Shown here piece after piece: positions 1-7,544 of a stretch of 22,395 nt of DNA (within the stretch, counting starts at the first letter, position 1; every line of letters begins with the position of its first letter). The stretch lies in the NCBI GenBank assembly GCA_020718315.1, contig DYSK01000019.1:1-22395 (forward strand), written 5' to 3'. The notes beneath the pieces are model-generated. The model was not told where the DNA came from. It did not search any database and was given only the letters and a program-made list of their open reading frames with translations. The stretch is from Draconibacterium orientale (GTDB lineage: Bacteria; Bacteroidota; Bacteroidia; Bacteroidales; UBA12170). The position numbers and the translations under genes were made by a program.

Positions 1-605
1 GTCCGGCTCGTTTTATCAGAAATGGCCAAATGGTTGTAAAAGCAGCTTTAACAGATGCTGAAATACTCCGGTTTCCGGGCGCTGGCGATTTAGAAGCATT
101 TAATAGCGATGGTTTGCGCTCTTTGATGACCACGCTCGATGTGCCCAATATGATTGAAAAAACCTTGCGATATCCTGCCTACATCGACAAGATTAAATTA
201 CTTCGCGACAGTGGTTTTTTCGATACTGAAGAAAGAATGATTGATGGGAAATGGATTCGCCCAATCGATTTGACTTCCGATATTCTTTTCGACCAATGGA
301 AATTGAAAGACGGTGACCGCGACCTCACCGTGATGCAAATTCTCATCTCGGGAATAAAAGACGGGAAATCACAAACGCATGTTTTCGACCTATACGACGA
401 ACACGATCCGCTTACGGGGATTCATTCGATGGCAAGAACTACGGGTTATACCGCCACGGTGGCATTGCGACTGATGGATGCCGGGATATACAACGAAATA
501 GGAATCAATGCGCCGGAGTTTTTAGCGAAGAATAAAAAAGCCGTCGACTTTATGCTGGCCGGATTGCAAAAGCGAGGCGTTAGCTATTCGCATAGCATTC
601 AATAG
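1..605 (+). CDS. Saccharopine dehydrogenase family protein, C-terminal part (5' end outside window)
   Basis: The open frame runs in from the left edge (first whole codon at base 3, reading PARFIRNGQ before the first internal ATG at 30), so this is the 3' part of a longer gene; about 200 residues are visible and the family is usually 390-450 residues. The C-terminal half carries HVFDLYDE and SMARTTGYTATVAL followed by an AGIY...GINAPEFL stretch, which I recognise from the C-terminal domain of saccharopine dehydrogenase / saccharopine reductase-like enzymes. These act on saccharopine, a conjugate of lysine and 2-oxoglutarate, using NAD(P). The N-terminal Rossmann domain that would show cofactor preference is not in the window, so the direction (lysine breakdown or synthesis) cannot be told. 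Carboxynorspermidine synthase is a related family and a less likely alternative. The stop is TAG at 603-605; no terminator is evident behind it. Confidence 0.8.
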   Translation, partial: PARFIRNGQMVVKAALTDAEILRFPGAGDLEAFNSDGLRSLMTTLDVPNMIEKTLRYPAYIDKIKLLRDSGFFDTEERMIDGKWIRPIDLTSDILFDQWKLKDGDRDLTVMQILISGIKDGKSQTHVFDLYDEHDPLTGIHSMARTTGYTATVALRLMDAGIYNEIGINAPEFLAKNKKAVDFMLAGLQKRGVSYSHSIQ

Positions 606-775
606 TCGAGAAAAGCGAGTTGGTTGTCAATTTAGAAGTCGAAAGTCTTTTCAATCGTTTCGAAAAATGTTTGTTAAAGAAAGCGAAGCTGAATTAGCAA
701 ACGACGAAAACACAATCGGCTCACTTTCCTATCTGGCTAAAACAAAGTAATCTGTGTAAATTAAAAAACCTTTTC

Positions 776-783
776 TACTTTTG
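776..783 (+). promoter_or_regulatory. Candidate Bacteroidota -7 box for lnt
   Basis: TACTTTTG matches the Bacteroidota -7 consensus TAnnTTTG exactly. A TCTG at 751-754 is a poor -33 element, 21 bases upstream. The G of the box lies only 5 bases before the lnt ATG at 789, so transcription would start at or next to the start codon. Confidence 0.5.
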
Positions 784-788
784 CCTCC

Positions 789-2423
789 ATGAATCGATTT
801 AAAAATCTTGTTCTTACACTCACTTCCGGAGTTCTATTTGGCTTGGGATGGCCTCCAAACGGAATTCCGTTTGTATTGTTTATTGCTTTTGTTCCGCTGT
901 TCATTGTAGAAGAAACAATTGCCAAAGATATTCAGGGAGCAAAAGTATGGCGAGTGTTTTTATACGCCTATCTCGCTTTTATTGTTTGGCATGCAATCAG
1001 CGTTTGGTGGATTTGGAATGCTTCGGATTTTGGCGCCCTCCTGGCCATCGTGCTCAACGCTTTTTTTATGGCAAGCGTTTTTGGGCTGTACTCTTGGACT
1101 AAAAATATTTTCGACAAAAAAAATCCAATGTATTTTATTCTGATCGTGTATTGGATTGCTTTCGAATATTTTCATTTCGACTGGCAGTTGTCGTTTCCAT
1201 GGTTAAATCTCGGAAATGCTTTCGCAAAATATCCATCCTTGATTCAATGGTACGAATACACCGGAATTTTGGGTGGAAGCCTTTGGATTTTGCTCATCAA
1301 TATTGGTTTCTTTAAATTGATACCGCTTTTCACGCTTCGAAAAAACAAACAACTGCTTTTGCTGAGTGCCGGCATTGGAACGCTTATCATTGCTCCGCTG
1401 CTGTTTTCTTACCTTCGCTATATTTCGTATTCCGAAAAAAACAATCCGGTGTCGATTGTTGTGGTTCAGCCAAATATGGACCCTTATAGCGAACAATACG
1501 ATGCTCCTCCTCAAGAAGTGTTAAATCGGATTATTCGACTTAGCAAACCGCTTATCGATGCAAATACCGATTTTCTGATTGCCCCCGAATCGGCTATTCA
1601 AGAACATTTGCAAGAGCCTGATTTTAATTTTTCGGCAAGTTTAGAATCCAATGGCGTTTCTATCCCCATTTTGAAAGACTATTTGGCCAATTACCCAAAC
1701 CTAAATCTGATAATTGGAGCATCGACATATAAATTTCTGAAAGAACCAACCAATACAGCCCGAACAACAAAATCGGGATTGATTTACGACGAATACAACA
1801 CTGCCCTATTATTGAACAGACTCGATATTAGAGAGCATTATCATAAATCGAAATTTGTCCCCGGCGCCGAAATGATGCCCTTTCAAAAACTTTTGGCTCC
1901 ATTGCAGGAAATTGCTTTCGATTTGGGCGGTACTGTTGGTAGTTTGGGTTATGATACAGAACGAAAAGTTTTTCATTCGGCCGACAAACAATTTGTAGTT
2001 GGGCCAATGGTTTGTTACGAATCGGTTTATGGCGAGTTTGTGAGCGGTTTTGTTCAAAATGGAGCCGAAATCCTTTTTATAATTACCAACGATGGCTGGT
2101 GGGGCAATACTTCGGGTTATAAACAGCACTTAATGTTTTCCTCCCTGAGAGCCATAGAAACACGTCGGAGTATTGCGCGTTCGGCCAATACTGGCATTTC
2201 TTGTTTTGTAAACCAGCGTGGCGATTTGATCGAAAAGACGGATTATTGGAAACAAGACGCACGCAAAGCGATTATCAACGCCAATAATACAATTACTTTT
2301 TATGTTAGGTATGGAGATTATTTAGGACGAATTTCGTCTTTTGTTGCGGTTTTGTTTTTGCTAATTAGCCTCTCGATGCGAGGACGGCGTTTAGGGAAAA
2401 GCCTCAACAATCATCACCTATAA
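789..2423 (+). CDS. lnt: Apolipoprotein N-acyltransferase
   Basis: 544 residues, close to the usual 500-550. It catalyses the last step of lipoprotein maturation, moving an acyl chain from a phospholipid to the amino-terminal cysteine of apolipoproteins at the periplasmic face of the inner membrane. Hydrophobic segments occupy roughly residues 8-40, 57-77, 82-103, 114-128, 157-181 and 188-208, and one closes the protein near 510-530. Between about 220 and 495 lies a carbon-nitrogen hydrolase (nitrilase-like) domain with the triad E267 (IAPESA), K353 (HYHKSKFVPGAE) and C409 (GPMVCYESVYG); NDGWWGN at about 434-440 is also typical. The ATG at 789 is chosen because the hydrophobic N-terminus follows directly. 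The gap to thiL is only 44 bases on the same strand. Family assignment is firm. Confidence 0.95.
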   Translation: MNRFKNLVLTLTSGVLFGLGWPPNGIPFVLFIAFVPLFIVEETIAKDIQGAKVWRVFLYAYLAFIVWHAISVWWIWNASDFGALLAIVLNAFFMASVFGLYSWTKNIFDKKNPMYFILIVYWIAFEYFHFDWQLSFPWLNLGNAFAKYPSLIQWYEYTGILGGSLWILLINIGFFKLIPLFTLRKNKQLLLLSAGIGTLIIAPLLFSYLRYISYSEKNNPVSIVVVQPNMDPYSEQYDAPPQEVLNRIIRLSKPLIDANTDFLIAPESAIQEHLQEPDFNFSASLESNGVSIPILKDYLANYPNLNLIIGASTYKFLKEPTNTARTTKSGLIYDEYNTALLLNRLDIREHYHKSKFVPGAEMMPFQKLLAPLQEIAFDLGGTVGSLGYDTERKVFHSADKQFVVGPMVCYESVYGEFVSGFVQNGAEILFIITNDGWWGNTSGYKQHLMFSSLRAIETRRSIARSANTGISCFVNQRGDLIEKTDYWKQDARKAIINANNTITFYVRYGDYLGRISSFVAVLFLLISLSMRGRRLGKSLNNHHL

Positions 2424-2438
2424 ACGAGGCATTTTTTG

Positions 2439-2446
2439 TACTTTTG
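2439..2446 (+). promoter_or_regulatory. Candidate Bacteroidota -7 box for thiL
   Basis: TACTTTTG is an exact TAnnTTTG match in the 44-base lnt-thiL gap, 21 bases before the preferred thiL ATG at 2468. No convincing -33 TTTG is seen at the expected spacing. Confidence 0.45.
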
Positions 2447-2467
2447 CTTCAAATTAAAAACTTTATT

Positions 2468-3514
2468 ATGTTTGAGAATAGACAAAAACGTACCGAATTG
2501 GCCGATTTGGGTGAATTTAAATTGATAAACCGACTTACAAAAAATATCCGCCTTCGGCAAAAATCGACATTGCTTGGCGTTGGTGACGATGCAGCTATTC
2601 TCAATTTTGAACAAAATAAAGTTCTGCTTTCCACCGATTTGTTGGTAGAAGGCATTCACTTCGATTTGAGTTATATGCCACTGAAGCATTTGGGCTATAA
2701 GGCTGTAATGGTGAACCTTTCCGATATTGCTGCTATGAATGCAAAACCAACTCAAATAACCGTTGGCCTAGCTGTTTCCAATCGATTTTCGGTAGAGGCT
2801 TTGGAGGAATTATACGCCGGAATGCAGTTGGCTTGCGAAAAATACGAAGTTGATTTAGTTGGTGGCGACACTAGCAGCAGTACAAGTGGATTGATTCTAT
2901 CGATTAGCGTTTTGGGCGCTGCCGAAGAAAATAAAATTGTGAAAAGAAGCACTGCAAAAGCAGGCGATTTAATCGTTGTGAGTGGCGATTTAGGCGCGGC
3001 CTATGCCGGATTGCTTTTGCTCGAACGCGAAAAAGAATTGTTTAAGAAAGACCCAACTCTTCAACCCGATTTAGATGGATACGAATATGTTTTGGAACGC
3101 CAATTGCGTCCCGAAGCCAGAGTAGATATGGTTGATCGCTTTGCCGAAATGGATTTAATTCCAAGCTCCATGATTGATATTTCAGACGGCTTAGCTTCCG
3201 AAGCTCTTCATCTTTGCGAAGAGTCGAGCTTAGGCTGCTCTATTTATGAAGATAAAATACCAATCGATCCTCAAACAGTTGATGTAGCCGAACTTTTTAA
3301 TATTCATCCCATTACCTGTGCTTTAAATGGCGGAGAGGATTATGAACTCTTGTTTACGGTGAGTTTGCCTGATTTTGAAAAGATAAACGGAAAAGGAGAA
3401 TTTTACATCATTGGCCACATGAGCGATGAGGTTTCTGCGCGAAATCTTATCAGCAATACAGGCGAAGTGATTCCCCTAACAGCTCAAGGCTGGGACGGAT
3501 TTAAAAAAGGCTAA
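2468..3514 (+). CDS. thiL: Thiamine-monophosphate kinase
   Basis: ThiL phosphorylates thiamine monophosphate to thiamine pyrophosphate with ATP, in the cytoplasm. I choose ATG 2468 (348 residues) rather than the in-frame TTG at 2444, because the latter lies inside the candidate -7 box and the family starts near ELGEF. Motifs in order: ELADLGEF (10-17), GVGDDAA (37-43, metal and ATP binding), STDLLVEGIHF (55-65), NLSDIAAM (83-90), VGGDTS (about 135-140), DISDGLASE (about 235) and NGGEDYELLFT (about 290). These are the ordered metal-binding signatures of the PurM/ThiL fold. No thi biosynthetic genes sit next to it; it lies between lnt and uvrC on one strand, with a 43-base gap to uvrC. Confidence 0.95.
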   Translation: MFENRQKRTELADLGEFKLINRLTKNIRLRQKSTLLGVGDDAAILNFEQNKVLLSTDLLVEGIHFDLSYMPLKHLGYKAVMVNLSDIAAMNAKPTQITVGLAVSNRFSVEALEELYAGMQLACEKYEVDLVGGDTSSSTSGLILSISVLGAAEENKIVKRSTAKAGDLIVVSGDLGAAYAGLLLLEREKELFKKDPTLQPDLDGYEYVLERQLRPEARVDMVDRFAEMDLIPSSMIDISDGLASEALHLCEESSLGCSIYEDKIPIDPQTVDVAELFNIHPITCALNGGEDYELLFTVSLPDFEKINGKGEFYIIGHMSDEVSARNLISNTGEVIPLTAQGWDGFKKG

Positions 3515-3543
3515 CTCAAGGAAATAGCTTTCTGTTTTTTATT

Positions 3544-3551
3544 TAATTTCG
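3544..3551 (+). promoter_or_regulatory. Weak -7-like box before uvrC
   Basis: TAATTTCG differs from TAnnTTTG at one position and sits 6 bases before the uvrC ATG at 3558. No matching -33 element was found. If real, the transcript would be almost leaderless. Confidence 0.25.
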
Positions 3552-3557
3552 TGTAAT

Positions 3558-5375
3558 ATGGGTGTTGAGAAAAAACAATCAGAACAACTACGTCTTCAAA
3601 TAAGCAGTTTGCCATCATCGCCGGGCGTGTATCAGTATTTCGATCTTGAGGAGAAGATAATTTATGTTGGAAAAGCAAAGAATCTAAAGAAAAGAGTTGC
3701 CTCTTATTTCAACAAAGAGAAGACTGCCAGCGGGAAATTGCGTGTATTGGTTGCTAAAATTGCCCGCATTGAATTTATGGTTGTTGATACTGAAATGGAT
3801 GCTTTATTGCTCGAAAACAACCTAATCAAAAAATACCAACCACGCTACAATATTTTGCTCAAAGACGACAAAACCTTTCCATGGATTTGTGTTAAAAACG
3901 AAAATTTCCCGCGCGTTTTTTCAACCAGAACCTTTGTCAACGATGGGAGCGATTATTTTGGACCTTACGCCTCTTCAAAAATGATGACAACTGTTTTGGA
4001 TTTAATCCGGCAGCTTTATCCTATTCGCAATTGCAAACTCAATCTCAATACCCAAAATATTGCTGCCAGAAAATTTAAAGTTTGTTTGGATTATCATCTC
4101 GGAAAATGTTTAGGCCCTTGTGTTTCGGAACAAAGCGAAACAGATTATTTGGAAAATATTCAGGAGATAAAAAATATTCTTAAAGGCGATATTGTTTCGC
4201 TTCTTGCCAATTTGAAAAAGCGAATGATGACTTATGCAGATGCCCTGGAATATGAAAAGGCTCAAATTGTTAAAGAAAAGATAGATGTGCTTACACTTTA
4301 CCGCAGTAAGTCGATGGTGGTAAATCCAAAGATCAGCAATGTAGATGTCTTTTCATTTGTTCCGGAAAAAGAGGGCGCATTTGTGAATTTCTTAAAAATT
4401 ATCGGCGGAGCCATTGTTCAAACACACACCATTGAGCTGAAAAAACGCCTCGAAGAAAGCGACGTTCAGCTATTGGAATTGGCGATAGCCGAATTGTATT
4501 CCCGTTTTGGCAGTGGCGCCAAAGAAATCATCTTGCCTTTTAAATTGGATTTTCCTTTTCCAAACGTTCGGCTCACCATTCCCCGAAAAGGTGATAAAAA
4601 AAACTTGCTCGATCTGTCCACGCGAAATGCTCGCTTTTATCAGCTCGAGCGACAAAAACGCAAGGATTTAGTTGACCCAAACCGGCACAGCAATCGGATA
4701 TTGAAACAGTTGCAAAGCGATTTGCATTTGAACGAGCTTCCGGAAATAATAGAATGTTTCGACAACTCCAACTTTCAGGGCGATTATCCTGTTGCAGCCA
4801 TGGTTCAGTTCAAGAATGCGAAACCCAACAAAAATGAGTATCGGCATTTCAATATCAAAACTGTCGTCGGTCCCGACGATTTTCACTCCATGGAAGAGAT
4901 AATCTATCGGCGTTACAAACGGCTCGTCGAAGAACAGCAATCGCTTCCCCAACTAATTGTTGTAGATGGAGGAAAAGGCCAGTTGAGTGCAGCGGTAAGA
5001 AGCTTAGAAGTACTCAATCTGAGGGGAAAAATTAGCATCATTGGCATTGCCAAAAAATTGGAAGAAATTTATTTCCCCGACGATTCTTTTCCTTTGTATA
5101 TCAATAAAAAATCGGAAAGTCTGAAACTGATTCAGCAATTGCGCGACGAAGCGCACCGTTTTGGCATTACACATCATCGCAATCAGCGCGAAAAGGGAAC
5201 AATAAAAACAGAGCTTACGCAAATCAAAGGCATTGGAGCTCAAACAGCAGAACTCCTTCTTCGGAAATTTGGTTCAGTAGCAAAGCTAAAAACAATCGAC
5301 AAAGAACTCATTTCAAAGGAAATTGGAATGGCCAAGGCAAAGATCGTTGTAGATTATTTCGAAAAAAAGGCATAA
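3558..5375 (+). CDS. uvrC: Excinuclease ABC subunit C
   Basis: 605 residues, standard length. UvrC makes both incisions around a DNA lesion in nucleotide excision repair after UvrA/UvrB hand-over. An N-terminal GIY-YIG nuclease domain spans about 16-95 (SSPGVYQYF, IIYVGKAKNLKKR). A UvrB-binding UVR motif lies at about 216-247 (DALEYEKAQIVKEKID). An RNase H-like C-terminal nuclease spans about 395-520, with ECFDNSNFQG (D402) and VVDGGKGQL (D470). Helix-hairpin-helix motifs sit at the end (QIKGIGAQTAELLLRKFGS and a second near the C-terminus). Four cysteines, C159, C176, C184 and C188, stand where UvrC proteins have been reported to bind an iron-sulphur cluster. It ends at a strong terminator shared with the convergent tonB. 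Confidence 0.97.
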   Translation: MGVEKKQSEQLRLQISSLPSSPGVYQYFDLEEKIIYVGKAKNLKKRVASYFNKEKTASGKLRVLVAKIARIEFMVVDTEMDALLLENNLIKKYQPRYNILLKDDKTFPWICVKNENFPRVFSTRTFVNDGSDYFGPYASSKMMTTVLDLIRQLYPIRNCKLNLNTQNIAARKFKVCLDYHLGKCLGPCVSEQSETDYLENIQEIKNILKGDIVSLLANLKKRMMTYADALEYEKAQIVKEKIDVLTLYRSKSMVVNPKISNVDVFSFVPEKEGAFVNFLKIIGGAIVQTHTIELKKRLEESDVQLLELAIAELYSRFGSGAKEIILPFKLDFPFPNVRLTIPRKGDKKNLLDLSTRNARFYQLERQKRKDLVDPNRHSNRILKQLQSDLHLNELPEIIECFDNSNFQGDYPVAAMVQFKNAKPNKNEYRHFNIKTVVGPDDFHSMEEIIYRRYKRLVEEQQSLPQLIVVDGGKGQLSAAVRSLEVLNLRGKISIIGIAKKLEEIYFPDDSFPLYINKKSESLKLIQQLRDEAHRFGITHHRNQREKGTIKTELTQIKGIGAQTAELLLRKFGSVAKLKTIDKELISKEIGMAKAKIVVDYFEKKA

Positions 5376-5406
5376 AAAAACCCCGACGAGCGGGGTTGTG
5401 TTTTTT
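5374..5406. terminator. Bidirectional intrinsic terminator between uvrC and tonB
   Basis: An inverted repeat CCCCG (5381-5385) / CGGGG (5391-5395) with loop ACGAG is extended by AA/TT on each side. It is flanked on the left by a run of A (a U-run on the minus strand) and on the right by TTGTG then six T. It starts inside the last base of uvrC's stop codon, and the tonB stop codon (5405-5407) overlaps the right T-run. The symmetric layout suits termination of both convergent transcripts. Confidence 0.88.
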
Positions 5407-6079
5407 ATTGCAAGGTGAATTTTATCGGCATCCGATATTGTACCCGAACCGGTTTTCCACGTTGTTTTCCTGCATTCCATTTAGGCATTGCTTTGATAAC
5501 ACGAATGGCTTCTTCGTCGCAACCGCCACCGATTCCGCGAATTACTTGAACATCGGTTACTTTTCCATCGCGTTCTACCACAAATGTTACAAATACACGA
5601 CCGCTGATTCCGCTTTCTTTTGCCATACGAGGATATTCGATGTTTTTACCAATAAATTCGTACATTTTGGCGTCTCCTCCCGGAAATTCAGGCATTTCCT
5701 CAACGACCAAGAAAATTTGCTGTTCTTCAATTTCCTCTTCTTCTTTCACAAATTGATATTCGGCAACTTCCATGTTTTCGTCAAATTCAACATCAATAGT
5801 GATGTCGTTTTCAACCACTACATCGTTTTTTACAACGTTGATAATTGTAACTTGTGGAGGAGGTTGTGGTGGGGGTGGTTTTACTTTTTGTTCTGTAATG
5901 GGGATAATCTCTTCAGGAGTGTCATCCGCAACACGCTCCAAGTTGGCATATTCTACTTTGTCATACGATCTGTATTCAAAAGCAAAGAAAGTCAACGCGA
6001 GCGCAATTACAAAACCAAATTCCAAGAACAAAGTCCTTTTGTTCTCTAAATTTGCTTTGTCAGATACTTTCTGTTCCAT
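5405..6079 (-). CDS. TonB-family energy transducer
   Basis: 224 residues. A short cytoplasmic N-terminus is followed by one membrane helix (about 18-34). Next comes a periplasmic linker with a proline stretch (KPPPPQPPPQ, about 66-75) and a long acidic stretch (about 90-125, with EEEEIEEQQ). A C-terminal TonB domain (about 127-224) contains PEFPGGDAKMYEFI, YPRMAKESGISGRVFV and the closing RVQYRMPIKFTL. Such proteins transmit the proton-motive force from ExbB/ExbD to outer-membrane receptors. Bacteroidota carry many TonB paralogues, and this one has no exbBD or receptor beside it, so its receptor is unknown. It has a promoter candidate at 6120-6151 and a shared terminator, so it is probably transcribed alone. 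Confidence 0.9.
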   Translation of the reverse strand: MEQKVSDKANLENKRTLFLEFGFVIALALTFFAFEYRSYDKVEYANLERVADDTPEEIIPITEQKVKPPPPQPPPQVTIINVVKNDVVVENDITIDVEFDENMEVAEYQFVKEEEEIEEQQIFLVVEEMPEFPGGDAKMYEFIGKNIEYPRMAKESGISGRVFVTFVVERDGKVTDVQVIRGIGGGCDEEAIRVIKAMPKWNAGKQRGKPVRVQYRMPIKFTLQ

Positions 6080-6119
6080 AATATTGCTTTTTTAAGCTTT
6101 AGGCCTCAATTTAAAGGCG

Positions 6120-6151
6120 CTAAATTATTAATAAATTCCTTAACACCAAAA
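6120..6151 (-). promoter_or_regulatory. Candidate Bacteroidota promoter for tonB
   Basis: Read on the minus strand: a -33-type TTTTG (6151-6147), exactly 19 bases, then TAATTTAG (6127-6120), one mismatch from TAnnTTTG. The start codon is about 40 bases further on. This is one of two places in the window where a -33 and a -7 element pair at the consensus 19-base spacing, and the only one with an intact -33 TTTG. Confidence 0.5.
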
Positions 6152-6188
6152 GGCATTCACAAAAAAACTGATTTTCTATTTTTTCAGT

Positions 6189-6569
6189 TTATCCTTCCAC
6201 CATTTCGCGGTATTCTTCGCTGCTAAGCAATTCTTTCACTTCATCCAGATTGCTCGCTTTAACCTTGATAATCCATCCCTTTCCGTATGGATCTGTATTG
6301 ATCAATTCTGGGGTTGCTTCCAAGGCATCGTTAAATTCGATAACTTCTCCCGACAGAGGCATAAACAAATCTGAAACTGTTTTTACAGCTTCGATGGTTC
6401 CAAAAACCTCTTCTTTTTCTAAAGCTTCGCCTAAGGTTTCCACTTCGATAAATACAATGTCGCCAAGTTCGCCTTGAGCGAAATCTGTGATTCCAATCAA
6501 CGCCTCATCCCCGTTAAGCAAAACCCATTCGTGGTCTTTTGTGTACTTTAAATTGTCTTGAATATTCAT
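6189..6569 (-). CDS. gcvH: Glycine cleavage system H protein
   Basis: 126 residues, the usual size. GcvH carries the lipoyl arm that shuttles the aminomethyl group from the P protein to the T protein during glycine breakdown. The lipoyl attachment site is K63 in IEAVKTVSDLFMPLSG, and the N-terminal KYTKDHEWV (about 8-16) and central ITDFAQGELGDIVFIE (27-42) are family signatures. No gcvT, gcvP or lipoate ligase gene is adjacent, so the operon is dispersed, as is common in this phylum. The start ATG (6569) gives MNIQDNLKYT, matching the family. Upstream 6570-6762 holds only weak -7-like sequences. Confidence 0.96.
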   Translation of the reverse strand: MNIQDNLKYTKDHEWVLLNGDEALIGITDFAQGELGDIVFIEVETLGEALEKEEVFGTIEAVKTVSDLFMPLSGEVIEFNDALEATPELINTDPYGKGWIIKVKASNLDEVKELLSSEEYREMVEG

Positions 6570-6762
6570 GTCTTTAAATTAAAATTCAGGTCATTGTGTT
6601 GTTTATATCATTTCATTTTCGAGCTTCAAAAAGCACTTTGCAATATTATTACAATTTTTTGATTTTTAGGTCTGTCGATCTATTAAAATACAATTTTATA
6701 GGAAAGAAAAGAACGCTAAGTATTCGATCTATGGATTATGAAAAGCAAAAAACATGCCGAGT

Positions 6763-7437
6763 TTAGCTCATTAACTTTCGTTTTTGGTCGGGAAACACCT
6801 CCAAAAAGTTCGAAAACAATTGCTTTTTCAATTCTCCTTCTTCGATGCCAATTCTAAGAGCTGCTATATGATAGATTTCTTCGATCAAAACTTCACGAGT
6901 ATCTGTTTCTAAAAACAATTTATTGAGTGGGATCGATTTGATGGTTTTGCTGGCTTTTGAAAACTCATTTTTTAGTTGGTGACCAAAAGAAAGATAAAGC
7001 CCCATGTCTGTTAGCTGACGAGCAAGTTCAACGCTACCGCCAAATCCATGCACTATCCAAGCTTGTTGCGCCTTCGACTTTTTCCTAATTGCCATCAATT
7101 CATTAAATGCTTTTACGATATGCAAAATAAGTGGTTTTTCGAGTTTTTCGGAGAGCTGAATTTGCATCTCGAAAAAGCGCATTTGATTCGAAAAACCGAT
7201 GTTGCAAATTTTGTCCAAGCCACATTCTCCAATGGCCAAGCAGTTTTTCTGAATAATTTTACTTTCTAACTTTCGCTCTTCCGATTGAAAATCTATTTCC
7301 AGAATATACCAAGGGTGAATGCCAAAGGAATAAAATCCGTTTTCGAATATCGTATTGGCTTCGGAAAGAGTAAAATTTTTTATTTGCAAAATTTCAGCAT
7401 TCCAATTTCCGTGCGTATGAATGTCGACATATTTCAA
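6763..7437 (-). CDS. TatD-family metal-dependent hydrolase (start uncertain)
   Basis: Protein with TatD signatures: metal-binding HxH in YVDIHTHG, GECGLDK, a histidine in LILHIVKA, a histidine in WIVHGFGGS, and LETDTRE holding the last metal-binding aspartate. TatD enzymes are DNases or related phosphodiesterases. I place the start at the TTG whose first base is 7437, giving (M)KYVDIHTHG and 224 residues. The frame stays open upstream to 7542 but encodes an AT-rich, low-complexity leader crossing the rel promoter and has no ATG placed near the domain. 224 residues is short for TatD (about 255) and resembles the compact Bacteroidota members. It is divergent from rel, and gcvH follows 193 bases downstream on the same strand. 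The substrate is unknown. Confidence 0.85.
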   Translation of the reverse strand: MKYVDIHTHGNWNAEILQIKNFTLSEANTIFENGFYSFGIHPWYILEIDFQSEERKLESKIIQKNCLAIGECGLDKICNIGFSNQMRFFEMQIQLSEKLEKPLILHIVKAFNELMAIRKKSKAQQAWIVHGFGGSVELARQLTDMGLYLSFGHQLKNEFSKASKTIKSIPLNKLFLETDTREVLIEEIYHIAALRIGIEEGELKKQLFSNFLEVFPDQKRKLMS

Positions 7438-7521
7438 GGCTTCAGAATCATTTTTTACAAGGATACAAAATTTCAAAATAAAATTGAATGAATTAATTAA
7501 GGAAGAGACATTAAAAATATT

Positions 7522-7529
7522 TATTTTTG
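7522..7529 (+). promoter_or_regulatory. Candidate Bacteroidota -7 box for rel
   Basis: TATTTTTG is an exact TAnnTTTG match, 15 bases before the preferred rel ATG at 7545. The AT-rich upstream sequence has no TTTG at -33 spacing. A short leader is implied. Confidence 0.45.
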
Positions 7530-7544
7530 TTTCAAACACCACTT

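Noticed and set aside
2444..2467. Upstream TTG start for thiL adding 8 residues
   Set aside because: It overlaps the candidate -7 box, and the ATG at 2468 fits the family start.
5396..6049. Long plus-strand frame of 217 codons opposite tonB
   Set aside because: It is phenylalanine-rich antisense of a clear TonB protein, and its start lies in the terminator hairpin.
6160..6190. Possible terminator after gcvH (CTGA...TCAG followed by T-run on the minus strand)
   Set aside because: The paired stem is only 4 bases with a 12-base loop; too weak to call.
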